A stretch of DNA of 64,000 nt from Fratercula arctica (taxonomy: Eukaryota; Chordata; Aves; Charadriiformes; Alcidae). Both the position numbers and the translations under genes were made by a program. The stretch spans positions 1,612,001-1,676,000 of the forward strand of contig CANTUZ010000001.1 of NCBI GenBank assembly GCA_947846985.1, written 5' to 3'. The notes under the pieces are model-generated. The model was given only the letters and a program-made list of their open reading frames with translations. It was not told where the DNA came from and made no database searches. Shown here in pieces: positions 10,901 to 21,977 of this stretch; position 1 is the first letter of the stretch; the number at the start of each line of letters is the position of its first letter.

Positions 10901-11658
10901 TTACCTCAGAGTATAAAGCAGGAGTGAGTGAGATCAGAACCAGATCCCACAGCATTTTCATAAAACAGAAAAGAAATCCTCAGCTAAGAACTTCAATAAA
11001 CTCATTCTCACCCTCAAGGCAATCTCCAACACCAAGACACACACACACTGTGCCCTGGAGGTGAAAAGTGTAATTTTACACTTACCAGGCACATTAACCC
11101 AGGTCAGGAAATCATCCAGAAAGCTCAAAGCAGGAAACTGGAAGGAGGAAAAAACAAAAGATGAAAAGAGATTTTTCAAAAAAAACCCAAAACCGCTGAG
11201 TAATGTATTAAGGCCTGCACACTCCTTCCGTAACCCAAACGCAAATGTCAAGCCAGGAGCAAAATGCTGCAGTACAAGAATAGCTACAGTGAAACAAGGA
11301 AAAAGAGAGAACAAGAGTGTGAAAGAAAGTGCACGGGACCACAGGAGGAAGAGGATGTATATAATTTTGTTACCAGCAAAACAAAGACGATGCCAGCTGA
11401 GTAATGCGATTGTTGTGACCAGGAGAGAAGCACACTGCGGCGCCATGTGCGTCACATGAGTTTATTTTAACACTTATTAAACGTGTGCAATTTCCTTCCC
11501 CGACCTTTGCCAGGTAAAAAATTGTTGCGTTCAAGTGAGGATCTGTATCCACCTGGAATTCTCATGGAGTGACTGACTTCATGCAGAGTGAGGGGCCCTC
11601 CTGCTAAATGTGCCTACTGTCGGGTGGCATCGCTGTGTGCCCTCCCCAGCCAGCAGTT
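10901..11658. other. intergenic, nothing recognised
   Basis: AT-richer unique sequence. Open frames on both strands show no recognisable domain. Confidence 0.5.
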
Positions 11659-12366
11659 CTTATGGAATCATGGAATCACAGAATGGTTTGTGTTGGAAGA
11701 GACCTTAAAGATCATCTAGTTACAACCCCCTGCCCTGGGCAGGGACACCTCCCACCAGACCAGCTTGCTCCAAGCCCCGTCCAACCTGGCCTTGAACCCC
11801 TCCAGGGATGGGGCAGCCACAGCTTCTCTGGGCAACCTGCGCCAGGGGCTCACCCCCCTCACAGCCAAGAATTTCTGCCTGAGATCTCAGCTCAATCTCC
11901 CCTCTTGCAGTGGAAAACCCTTCCCCCTTGTCCTATGGCTCCCCTCCCTGATCCAGAGTCCCTCCCCAGCTTTCCTGGAGCCCCTTGAGGGACTGGAAGG
12001 GGCTTGAAGGTCTCTGCGGAGCCTTCTCTTCTCCAGGCTGAACCCCTCCAACTCTCTCAGCCTGTCCTCACAGCAGAGGGGCTCCAGCCCTCCCAGCATC
12101 TCCGGGGCCTCCTCTGGCCCCGCTCCAACAGCTCCGTGTCTCTCCTGTGCTGAGGCCCCAGAGCTGGAGGCAGCACTGCAGGGGGGTCTCCCCCGAGCAG
12201 AGCAGAGGGGCAGAATCCCCCCCCTCGCCCTGCTGCCCACACCGCTGGGGGGGTTTCTGGGCTGCCAGCGCACATTGCTGACCCACGGCCAGCTTTTCCC
12301 ATCCCAGCACCCCCAAGCCCTTCTCAGCAGGGCTGCTCTTCATCCATTCTCCACCCAGCCTGGATT
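11659..12366 (-). mobile_element. CR1 LINE (group B)
   Basis: Begins at TATGGAATCATGGAATCACAGAATGG and extends about 700 bp. Minus-strand frames give [18 protein letters not shown] and related segments closely resembling the copies at 5104, 13924, 17798, 43488 and 58090. Confidence 0.92.
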
Positions 12367-12619
12367 TGTGCTTCTACTTTGCAGCTCTATGCCTGTGGGA
12401 GCTGTGCAAGAGCACAGTTGCTTCTCGGGTCACACAACCCTGCCCATCCAAAAACCAGATATTTCTTTATAACTGCTTATTTTTCAGCTTGCTCAGCTCT
12501 TTAAGGCACGTCAGCAGGAAATTTCAGAAGTGCCAGTGTGCTATGCAGTGGGGATGAAGGGGAGTAGGCCCATCTCAGACACTGATTGCATGAGCGGAAG
12601 CTGCTGTGAAGCAGCAATG

Positions 12620-13400
12620 GTCTGAGGTTCAACAAGGACAAGTGCCGGGTCCTGCTCTTGGGTCACAACAACCCCATGGATGCTACAGGCTGGGGGCAGA
12701 GTGGCTGGAGAGCTGCCCGGCGGAAAAGGACCTGGGGGTGGTGGTCGACAGCCGGCTGAATATGAGCCAGCAGTGTGCCCAGGTGGCCAAGAAGGCCAAC
12801 AGCATCCTGGCCTGTATCAGCACTAGTGTGGCCAGCAGGACTGGGGCAGTGATTATCCCCATGTACTGGGCACTGGTGAGGCCCCACCTCGAGGGCTGTG
12901 TCCAGTTTTGGGCCCCTCACTCCAGGAAAGCCATTGAGGTGCTGGAGAGTGTGTCCAGAGAAAGGCAACGGAGCTGGTGAGGGGTCTGGAGCACAAGCCT
13001 TGTGAGGAGCGTCTGAGGGAGCTGGGGGTGTTCAGCCTGGAGAAAAGGAGGCTGAGGGGAGACCTTCTCGCTCTCTACAGCTTCCTGAAAGGAGGGTGTA
13101 GCCAGGGGGGGTCAGTCTCTTCTCCCAAGGAACAGGCCACAGGACAAGAGAAAACGGCCTCAAGCTGCACCAGGGGAGGTTTAGGATGGATATTAGGAAA
13201 ACTTTTTACACTGAAAGGGTTGTCAAGCATTGGACCAGGCTGCCCAGGGCAGTGGTGGAGTCACCATCCCTGGAGGGATTTAAAAGCCGGGCAGACGTGG
13301 TGCTGAGGGACATGGGTTAGTGGTAACTTGTCAGTGCTGGGTTAACGGTTGGACTGGATGATCTGAAAGGTCCTTTCCAACCTAATCAATTCTATGATTC
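12620..13400 (+). mobile_element. CR1 LINE (group A)
   Basis: A 5'-truncated copy starting at CTGAGGTTCAACAAGGACAA and ending at CAATTCTATGATTC. It is very similar to the 3' part of the copy at 8395-9368 (same [19 protein letters not shown] segment). A frame break falls near 12950-12975. Confidence 0.93.
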
Positions 13401-13923
13401 ATGCCACCACTCCACGGACACTTTAACTGGCATAGTCAGGTACAGCAGTGCCACAGTCCTGCTGTTCCCCAGCAGCAGTGTGCCAGGGTTTCGAGCTGGT
13501 TTGGAAGGGTTTGACCGAGACTAAAATTAGCCCAGGAAAAAGTTTGTTTTAACCTAAATTGGTTCTCCTGACCCAATTTGCAGTATGGCGGCACAAACAC
13601 TCGCACTGGCAGCAAGGAGGAGATGGTGGGTGGTGGAAGCTGGCAGGGAAGAGCAGCAGAAGCTTGGGTTTGCACAAGCTGAGGAGAAATGTAGCTCTCC
13701 CACTATGCCCAGCAAGAGCAGCAGAGCTCCATCATCCAGGCTGGCGGTGTGCAGCTCCAGGGCTGCCAGGCAATTGTGGTGTCTAACTGTCACCTGCTGA
13801 CTCAGACAGGGAATTGCATGGGAAGAGATGATTTTGGAAATGCGGTGCCCACGCTGTGATATGAGGTCGATGCGTTCACAGACCTCGTCACTTGTCGTTG
13901 CTGCTCAGCCATTTGCAAGCTCT
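13401..13923. other. intergenic, nothing recognised
   Basis: Unique sequence between two CR1 copies of opposite orientation. Confidence 0.5.
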
Positions 13924-14302
13924 TATGGAATCATAGAATGGTTTGGGTTGGAAAGGACCTTAAAGATCATCCAGTTCCAACCCCCTGCCCTGGGCAGGGA
14001 CACCTCCCACCAGACCAGCTTGCTCCAAGCCCCGTCCAACCTGGCCTTGAACCCCTCCAGGGACGGGGCAGCCACAGCTTCTCTGGGCAACCTGCGCCAG
14101 GGGCTCACCACCCTCACAGCCAAGAATTTCTGCCTCAGATCTCAGCTCAATCTCCCCTCTTGCAGTGGAAAACCCTTCCCCCTCGTCCCATGGCTCCCCT
14201 CCCTCATCCAGAGTCCCTCCCCAGCTTTCCTGGAGCCCCTTGAGGGACTGGAAGGGGCTCCAAGGTATCCCCAGAACCTTCTCTTCTCCAGGCTGAAGAT
14301 GT
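13924..14302 (-). mobile_element. CR1 LINE fragment (group B)
   Basis: Starts TATGGAATCATAGAATGGTTTG and holds the antisense 3' UTR and the end of the coding region. It is 5'-truncated after CTCCAGGCTGAAG. Confidence 0.9.
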
Positions 14303-16427
14303 TCTGTAGATGAACCCCCCTCTCATGACTATAGTGGGTCTTTTTCAGAATTGCTGTTTCTTGCTGTCACTTATCAACTCTGTTATGGGTTATTTTTCCC
14401 CAAAATCTACTAACCAGCCTTTTTGGGAAGTTTAATCTCACTAGCAGCTAAGTGAAGGTGTACGGAGACATCAAAGAACCCATCCTCAGCCTATTCCCAG
14501 AGCTCAGATCTTGCAGGGCAAGGGGTAGCTTAAACTTTCTTCTTACTTTCTTCGACTGGGGTATAAGATAGGGAGGAGGGAAGGAGTGGCCCCATTTTCT
14601 CACCCTGGGCACAGTATGTGACACAGCTGAGCTGATGCCTAAGAGTTTGCTCCCGATATCTCCTTGCCTGCTTGTCCCCAGGGTGCTGTAGCTGTGCACT
14701 GCCCTGCATTTGGGGAGATGCTTTCCAGCTCATTCTCCTCTCTGTTTTATCAGTAGTCATTCTTCTGAGCATTTTCATTATTTCCTAATGGTTACTCGTG
14801 TTTATCTTCCTTAATAGCCTGTCTGCTTGTGGAAACAGATCCGCATAGCTGCTAGAAAACAAGCTGTTCTGCCACAGCTCCTTCTGTGCCCATCCTACTA
14901 TTGAATAAATGTCAAATACTTCATGCTGAGGCACACTAATTATCTTGAAATAAAAGACATCAAGAACAGGAGTCCATAGGGGAACTATTCCATCAGTCTT
15001 CCCATGCAAACAGCCCCGACAACATGCTCGGAATGAGATGTGGGTATTAGTTAATAACCTGAAGGTAGAAATGCCAGCTACTAACATGACTCAACACAGG
15101 AAATTTGTCATGATGTTTTTGAAGACGTTCACATCAGTCGTCTTTGTTTAGATGCGACAACATGTACTTGGTGGTAGCAGAGATTATATTTTTCTGGATG
15201 ATGCATTCCCAGATGGCTGCATGTGCTTTTTTTCTACTACAATGCTTAAACCTTGCATTTTTATTTTTCGAGAAGGGACTCAATAAAAAAGTACAAGAGA
15301 ATTTGGCACAGAAGACTGTACGAAGTATAAAAGCAAATCTATCCGCTCATACCGTTAACAATGCAACATTGCTTTTTATGAAGGCATGTGGCACCGTGAC
15401 GCACCACAAAACATGTGAGTGGTCTGGGAACCAGCTCCAGATGAAGACACTTAAATTTAGGTGTCTCCACATATGCTGGGTGTCAAAAACTCTCCGTGTC
15501 GCTAGTGGAGACGGTAGTCGGTACTGTCAGCGGTGCCAGGAGTGATTTGGGTAACTAAGATAGACAGCGACTGGCTGTCAGCCGTCACACTGCCGCTCTC
15601 CACTGGTTGTCAGAGGGGAGATTCCAGCTCATATATCTTCTTCCGCCTGAAACTTATCTTAGTTTCTCAGATGCCTCTCCCCTCTTGGCATTATTGCTGC
15701 CTCACTCTTTGTGCATCTCAAGGTCTTTTTATTGTGAACACGCATAGGAAAGAACATAGAGAAGACGACTGAGCCATGCACACATATCCATCTGTCTCAG
15801 ATGGAGCTGTCTCCCATGATACCAACTTTTCTTCTAGTTTATGGACTTGCCTATGCTGATTCTGACCCTGGCAAGTCTAGAAGCAAATGAATGCCCACTG
15901 TTTTTCTGATGGTGTTTGATCCTAAGTCTTCCAGCTATGATTATTCATTTTGTACAGTTAAGGAATGAGTCATCACCATCACTCCTGCCTTAACTGTGAC
16001 TCACCCGTCACACAGGTTTCCTACTGAAAGACCCCACTAATTCTACCTGGTTACTTGTAATTCATCTCTGTGGCAAAAAGGAGGAGGTTCAGACTTTCTA
16101 TCTCCTTATATATCTGTCTTACCACTTTCATTTCGTAACCGAAATCCTCCACTTCTCCTCTGATGAGATGCATTTCTGCCCAAAAACTGGATCTTCAGAA
16201 GCTTCTAAATAGATCTGATGAGCTCCAAAAGGAAACGGATGCGAGGACCTGGATGATTTCTGAATAGATTCAATTAACGGTGCTTTGACACTGGGATCCC
16301 TACATTTCTGTTCTCCCTTCAGCATTGCTCGGTTGCTTAAGAAGGTCCCCCTCATACGGCATTAATTAAAACTTCAACAGAACTCCTTTCACTCAAACTC
16401 CTCCTCAGGCAGATGCTTGCCAGCTAC
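14303..16427. other. unique intergenic sequence upstream of a candidate gene
   Basis: AT-rich unique DNA without recognised repeats. A 133-codon open frame (15144-15545) has no recognisable domain and no supporting splice or promoter context. Confidence 0.4.
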
Positions 16428-16440
16428 TATATATAATAAA
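16428..16440 (+). promoter_or_regulatory. TATA-like element upstream of the candidate secreted-protein gene
   Basis: TATATATAATAAA lies 67 bp before an ATG that opens a signal-peptide-like exon. The spacing allows a start site and a 5' UTR of about 40 nt. AT-rich sequence can give this motif by chance. Confidence 0.3.
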
Positions 16441-16506
16441 TTTCCAGAGGCTCTGCCCATTCTTTTTTGGTTTTTTTTGGAAAGCATTTGTGAAACAACC
16501 ATTATT

Positions 16507-16561
16507 ATGACTCCTCAGGCTCAGTTTCTGCTGGTGCTGGTGGTTTTGGCTGTGGGGAGCT
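16507..16561 (+). CDS. candidate gene exon 1 (signal peptide)
   Basis: Eighteen codons plus one base. The Leu/Val-rich core follows a short polar start, and small residues (A-V-G-S) come before the expected cleavage point. The donor is a perfect GTAAGT. Confidence 0.4.
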
Positions 16562-19500
16562 GTAAGTACCAGCCATTTTGTTACTAACAAGCGATCTTTG
16601 AAAGAATCCTTTATAGTGCTTTGAGAAGAAAAAGTCTGGGAGTCGGGATGCTTGGGCTTTACACCTGGGAGTATTGAAAGATTCTTGGACAAATCACACA
16701 ACCTCTCTGTGTCTCAGTGTCATCGTCTTTGAAATGGGGATAACACTTCTCTACTTCTTCAAAGAGGAATGTATGTTTAGCGTACCTTTTTCAGAGCCAC
16801 GTATGAAAGTACTGCAAATCCTATACAAAAGAGAATTATCAGACCTTTTAAGGGAATACTCCCAAAGTATTTCCAGATCCTCCATTAGGATTTGTACACC
16901 CTCCCATCTCCAGTTGTGCAAGAGAAATCCCAGGCACATACTCTTCAGCATCTGTCAGTTTGCTGCATTACAACGCGATTATTTCTCCTGTTCCCATTTT
17001 TCCTTCTTTTTAAACTACTTTATGCATTTTAGCTGTGAAAGACCATTTACAGTGTTACCATCCAGGGAAAAGAGACAAGGTAAGTTCTGGTTTTAGCTCC
17101 TCATTCAAGTTAACGAGCCAGCCTACAGCTACTCGGATACTTTAATGTGCAAAAGTAAATAACGTTCACTACGGATCATAAGGATCTGTGCAGCTCCCTG
17201 GTCAACTAGTGCTGTCCTTATTTCCAAGATCAGCGTAGCGTTAGGTAGATTTATGATCCAAAAAATTTGACAAAGTCACCCAGGTTGCAAGGAGATGTTT
17301 TAAAGGCCATTTTGTACTGTGACAGGTGTCAATGCTGGTACTGAAAACTGGGCTGTGACTACCAGGGCAACTGCTGCACACTCTGTCTTCCTCAGGAGGA
17401 TTCACTGGGACCCAAGGACGGCTCTGCTGGGTTTGTGTGAGTCCCCGCTGTTGCACCTCTTTCCAGATCTCCTTTTTCTGGCTTTTTCACAAAAAAAAAA
17501 AAAAAAAAAAAAAAGAAAAAGAAAACCCCAGATTCTCAGAAAATAAACTGGGGCTCACAAAATTAATTCACAATGATATTGCTGCTGAGATGTGGTGATA
17601 TCAGGGAGATGCACCTGGTTTACACTTCGCATCTAGTATGTACAACCTGAAAAGTGGCACTATGTGCCAGGCTGAAGGGCAAGCAGAGATAAGATCACAA
17701 ACAACAAGCTGGGTTATCACACACACACCTTGTTTGCTCAGCTGGAGTATGAGGTCCACAAATGTTCAGCTACCAAGCTGTTTGATCTCCACTGATCGTA
17801 GAATCATAGAATCGCAGAATGGTTTGGGTTGGAAGGGACATTTAAAGGCCACCTAGTCCAACCCCCTGCCATGGGCAGGGACATCTTCACCTAGACCAGG
17901 TTTCTCAGAGCCCCATCCAGCCTGGCCTGGAATGTTTCCAGGGATGGGGCATCTCCCACTTCTCTGGGCAATCTGGGACAGGGGCTCACCACCCTCACAG
18001 CCAAGAATTTCTTCATACAATCTCATCTAAATCTGCCCTCTTTCAGTGTAAAACCCTTCCCCATTCGTCCCATGGCTCCCCTCCCTCATCCAGAGTCCCT
18101 CCCCAGCTTTTCTGGAGCCCCTTGAGGGACTGGAAGGGGCTCCAAGGTCTCCATGGAGCCTTCTCTTCTCCAGGCTGAACCCCCCCAACTCTCTCAGCCT
18201 GTCCTCACAGCAGAGGGGCTCCAGCCCTCCCAGCATCTCCGGGGCCTCCTCTGGCCCCGCGCCAACAGCTCCGTGTCTCTCCTGTGCTGAGGCCCCAGAG
18301 CTGGAGGCAGCACTGCAGGGGGGTCTCCCCCGAGCGGAGCAGAGGGGCAGAATCCCCCCCCCTCGCCCTGCTGCCCACGGTGCTGGGGATGCAGCCCAGG
18401 CTGCGGGGGGCGTTTCTGGGCTGCCAGTGCACATTGCTGACCCATGGCCAGCCTTTCCCCCACCACCACCCTCAAGTCCTCCTCAGGGCTGCTCTCCATC
18501 CCTTCATCCCCCAGGCTGGACTGACACCAGGGGTTGCCCTGACCCAGGCGCAGGACCCTGCACTTGGCTTTGTTGAACCTCATGAGGTTCACGTGGGCCC
18601 ACTTCTCAAGCTTATTGCAGCTGCTCGCTGCAATATTTGTATGGGAATCAATGCATTCAGAGAATAAAGTCACAAATGGGTTCAGCGCATCTTGGTTCTT
18701 CTCCTCCTCCATCCCGACCTGGTGTACAACCGCAGGGAAATCTCATAACTTACCCCAAGTCTCTTTCTATCCCTTTCTGTGGTTCTGTTTCAGGACTTTT
18801 ATCTGCTTCTATCTGTCACATCATCATTTCTTTTTACTTTAACTGTAAGAAAAATGTAAAAGGACATTAATATTAAACTGCTCCATACTTTGGTCACAGG
18901 TTGTAATTTTTATTTCTTTGTTTATCAGCTGCTGTGTTTCAAGCAGTGTTGGGCAGGATCATTTTTGCCCAAGGACTTGATTCACAGATGAAATTGCACA
19001 GTGACCAGCTGTGGGTAGAACTGGAGACGTCTTATACCAGTGACAAGAATAACCAGCGAGTCCCAGTATCTGCAAAACCCCATTGCCTTTTCGTAACAAA
19101 GAGCAGTATGTGGGTAATGATTTTGACTTTCTGCTCCTTTTGAAATCAGAAAGAAAATCTCTGACTTCATGGAGCGAAAGGTTCTTGCTCAGCACTTTAT
19201 GGAATCACGGAATTTCAGAGTTGGAAGGGACCTCTAGAGATCATCTATCCAACTCCCCTGCTACAGCAGGATTGCCTAGAGCACATTCCTCAGGACTGCA
19301 TCCAGGCGGGTCTTGAAAGTCTCCAGGGAAGGGGACTCCACAACCTCCCTGGGCAGCCTATTCCAGTGTCTGACCACTCTTTCTGTGAAGAATTTTTTCC
19401 TAATGTCCAGCCTAAACTTACGCTGCTGCAGCTTGAACCCATTCCCTCTTGTTCTATCGCTAATTACCTGTGAGAAGAGACCAGCACCAACCTCTCTACA

Positions 19501-20730
19501 ATGTCCTTTCAAGTAGTTGTAGACAGTGATGAGGTCTCCCTCACCGTAAAGAAGTTTTTTCTCATATTTAATCAGAACTTCCTATGTTCCAGCTTGTGCC
19601 CGTTACCCCTCGTCCTGTTACTGGGAACCACTGAAAAGAGTCTGGCTCCATCCTCCTTCAACCCACCCTTTAAATACTTGTAAACATTAATAAGGTCTCC
19701 CCTCAGCCTTCTCTTCTCCAGGCTAAAGAGTCCCAGCTCTCTCAGCCTTTCCTCATAAGGGAGATGCTCCAATCCCTCAATCATCTTTGTTGCCCTACGC
19801 TGGACTCTCTCCAGTAGTTCCCTGTCTCTCTTGAACTGGGGAGCCCAGAACTGGACACAGTATTCCAGTTGTGGCCTCACCAGTGCAGAGTAGAGGGGGA
19901 GAATGACCTCCCTTGACCTGCTGGCTACACTCTTCCCTATGCAGCCCAGAATTCTGTTGGCCTTCTTGGCAACAAGAGCACATTGCTGGCTCGTGGATAG
20001 TTTACTGCCTACCAAGACTCCCAGATCCTTTTCTTCAGAGCTGCTTTCCAGCAGGTCCACCCCTACTTAAATGTCCAGTTGCTAATTAAATGTATACTTT
20101 GCAGCATCATTAATGCTAAGGCTGGTGTCATGACCTCGGTCACCTGGAGGAAGATCACTTCTTTGAGATGTTTAGGCTAATTTTGTCATCTTTCCTTGCA
20201 AACCAGCGGAGTCTGTCCCTCTACTTCTCTTTTGTTACAGGTCTCAGGACCAATACAGGACAGCATTCATCTCACACACTCAAATTTCATTTTAAATTCT
20301 CCTGATGAGCAGTTCAGCCCTGTAAGCCATGGCACTCCATGCGGACCTCTCAATTTCCTGAAGCCAGTACTCCTAGAGATAATATATAAATCAGGAAAAC
20401 ACCTAATGCTCATAAAGGTAATGTTTCAGTGATTTCTTAATTGGAGGAACTCACTTCTGACCCTAAAAGCACATTTTTCAGCTCAGCATTTTGTCCCACC
20501 TGAAAAGGCAGAGAGCAGAGGAAACACACACCACTTCTCTCCTGCAGAAATGGATGTTATTTCTTTTGTGTTGCTTTTACTTAACTGTCAGTAAAATGAA
20601 GAAAGCTGTCTGCATGCAGTGCCAGGGGAACAGGTCCTGCTGTAATAGTTTCATTTTCCCGGTGAAGGGAGAGGTCTATGGAATTGATTCGGGGTGGTTT
20701 GATATGTATAGACTACTCCCGGTCATTTAA
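16507..20730 (+). CDS. candidate unrecognised secreted-protein gene (multi-exon, possibly decayed)
   Basis: Exon-like segments on the plus strand join in phase: 16507-16561, 18929-19113, 20241-20417 and a less certain last exon ending at the TAA at 20728-20730. The first encodes [18 protein letters not shown], a good signal peptide core, and ends AGC-T|GTAAGT. The second has a strong polypyrimidine tract (TTTTTATTTCTTTGTTTATCAG) and enters in phase 1. The next junctions are phase 0. Read through, this gives a secreted protein of about 200-220 residues with few cysteines. I recognise no family. All CR1 and SINE copies in the interval fall between the exons. Caveats: donors 2 and 3 are GTAATG, the C-terminus is unresolved, and chance assembly or a decayed gene cannot be excluded. 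The gene lies between LIPT2 and POLD3, where I know of no conserved coding gene. Confidence 0.33.
16620..16830 (+). mobile_element. ancient MIR-like SINE
   Basis: ACCTCTCTGTGTCTCAGTGT, then a segment ending GAAATGGGGATAACA, matches the MIR core (CTCTGTGCCTCAGTTTCCTCATCTG..AAATGGGGATAAT). Diverged flanks fit too: a pre-core GGGAGTCGGGATGC and a tail TATGAAAGTACTGCAAATCC. This is an amniote-age SINE and lies in intron 1 of the candidate gene. Confidence 0.7.
17033..17079 (+). other. possible 47-nt cassette exon of the candidate gene
   Basis: A 47-nt segment lies between a pyrimidine-rich acceptor ending CATTTTAG and a perfect donor AAG|GTAAGT. It continues exon 1 in frame ([16 protein letters not shown]). 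Joined to the acceptor at 18929 it shifts the frame to an early stop. Joined to an internal acceptor at 18988 it stays open. Confidence 0.25.
17491..17514 (+). repeat. A24 homopolymer
   Basis: Twenty-four consecutive A followed by GAAAAAGAAAA. There is no retrogene body to its left that I recognise. Confidence 0.9.
17798..18660 (-). mobile_element. CR1 LINE (group B)
   Basis: Begins GTAGAATCATAGAATCGCAGAATGG. It extends about 860 bp to antisense [20 protein letters not shown] coding sequence, further 5' than most copies here. Confidence 0.92.
18929..19113 (+). CDS. candidate gene exon 2
   Basis: The acceptor follows a strong T-rich tract. The exon is 185 nt, phase 1 to 0, and open throughout in the frame set by exon 1. 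It includes the segment [20 protein letters not shown]. The donor is TGG|GTAATG. An alternative in-frame acceptor lies at 18988. Confidence 0.35.
19200..19544 (-). mobile_element. CR1 LINE 3' part of a chimera (group D)
   Basis: Antisense CR1 from its 3' end (ATGGAATCACGGAATTTCAG) through codons matching [20 protein letters not shown]. It stops at about 19541-19544, where group C sequence begins without a gap. Confidence 0.9.
19545..20070 (-). mobile_element. CR1 LINE 5' part of a chimera (group C), lacking its own 3' end
   Basis: Antisense CR1 of a different group ([20 protein letters not shown], then [19 protein letters not shown]). It lacks the terminal UTR and tail and joins directly to the group D piece at 19541-19545, near a shared GAGGG/GAGGTCTCCC stretch. 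Confidence 0.9.
20241..20417 (+). CDS. candidate gene exon 3
   Basis: The acceptor follows TACTTCTCTTTTGTTACAG. The exon is 177 nt, 59 codons, phase 0 at both ends, with no stop. It includes [20 protein letters not shown]. The donor is AAG|GTAATG. Confidence 0.35.
20548..20730 (+). CDS. candidate gene last exon (uncertain)
   Basis: After the acceptor CACTTCTCTCCTGCAG the phase-0 frame starts [15 protein letters not shown], includes a Cys-rich stretch ([11 protein letters not shown]) and ends at TAA 20728-20730. Two other acceptors compete. The one at 20482 gives an intron of only 64 nt. The one at 20592 stops the frame at once. Confidence 0.22.
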   Translation, partial: KWMLFLLCCFYLTVSKMKKAVCMQCQGNRSCCNSFIFPVKGEVYGIDSGWFDMYRLLPVI

Positions 20731-20760
20731 ATCTTAGGATTAGGTTGTAAGCAACACTTT

Positions 20761-21505
20761 AGAATCATAGAATCATTTAGGTTGGAAGAGACCCTTGGGA
20801 TCATCGAGTCCAACCATCGACTCCACTCTACAAAGTTCTCCCTTACACCATATCCCCTAACACCACATCTAAATGAGTCTTAAACACATTCAGCGATGGT
20901 GACTCCACCACCTCCCTGGGCAGCCTATTCCAGTGTCTGACCACTCTTTCTGTGAAGAATTTTTTCCTAATGTCCAGCCTAAGCTTACGCTGCTGCAGCT
21001 TGAATCCATTCCCTCTTGTTCTATCACTAATTACCTGTGAGAAGAGACCAGCACCAACCTCTCTACAATGTCCTTTCAAGTAGTTGTAGACAGTGATGAG
21101 GTCTCCCCTCAGCCTCCTCTTCCTCAAACTAAACAGTCCCAGCTCCTTCAGTTGCTCCTCATAAGATTTATTCTCCAGGCCCTTCACCAGCTTCGTTGCC
21201 CTCCTCTGCACTCGCTCCAGCACCTCGATATCTCTCTCGTATTGAGGTGCCCAGAACCGGACACAATACCCAAGGTGCGGCCTCACCAGTGCTGAGTACA
21301 GGGGGACAATCACCTCCCTCCTTCTGCTGGTCACACTATTTCTAATACAAGCCAGGATGCCATTGGCTTTCTTGGCCACCTGGGCACACTGCTGGCTCAC
21401 GTTCAGACGCTTGTCAATTAGAACCCCCAGGTCCTTTTCTGCCAGGCAGCTCTCCAGCCACACTTCCCCAAGCCTGTGGTGATGCATGGGGTGGTTGTGC
21501 CCCAG
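20761..21505 (-). mobile_element. CR1 LINE (group D)
   Basis: Starts AGAATCATAGAATCATTTAGG. The minus-strand frame is open for over 200 codons (including [20 protein letters not shown] and [19 protein letters not shown]), so it is one of the best preserved CR1 3' ORF ends here. Confidence 0.93.
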
Positions 21506-21977
21506 GTGAGTTAGTTTACTAACCAAGTTAGTTAGTTAGTTAGTTTACTAACCAAACTAGATGGTATATGGAAAAAAGAAATTCATTGAGCTAAAAAAAG
21601 TGATGATAAATATGCTGGAGACAGAGGGATTCAGGCCGATGAGGTGCAGGGAGGGTAGGAGATGCCAGACATCCCTCTCCCCACAGCAGCAGTCCCTCAG
21701 ATCCAGCCAACCCCCCCCATGGGGCCATGCTATAAACCAGCCAGGACAGGTAAATAAGAAACATGGCAAATAAAATGTAGTATAATCCACACTGAAAGGA
21801 AGAAAACACGACCTTAAAACCACTTCATTGACTTTATCAGATTTTAAATTAATTTTATCAATGGGGAAGTATTTAGAAAACAATATCGATATATCAGTGA
21901 AGTCCTCAGCTTACTGTGAAGCTGTATTAAAAATGGGACACCACTGGGATGGGACTGGGAATTACAGATTGGGAATC
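21506..21977. other. intergenic with a TTAG microsatellite
   Basis: Immediately 5' of the CR1 copy is a (TTAG)n run with two TTAGTTTACTAACC repeats (21509-21555). The rest is unique, with no gene recognised. Confidence 0.55.

Noticed and set aside
17481..17530. Poly(A) tail of a processed retrogene
   Set aside because: No retrogene or LINE body precedes the A24 tract, so it is treated as a simple homopolymer.
20843..21526. 227-codon minus-strand frame as a host gene
   Set aside because: It is the 3' part of the CR1 reverse-transcriptase ORF, bounded by the CR1 tail and a truncated 5' end.
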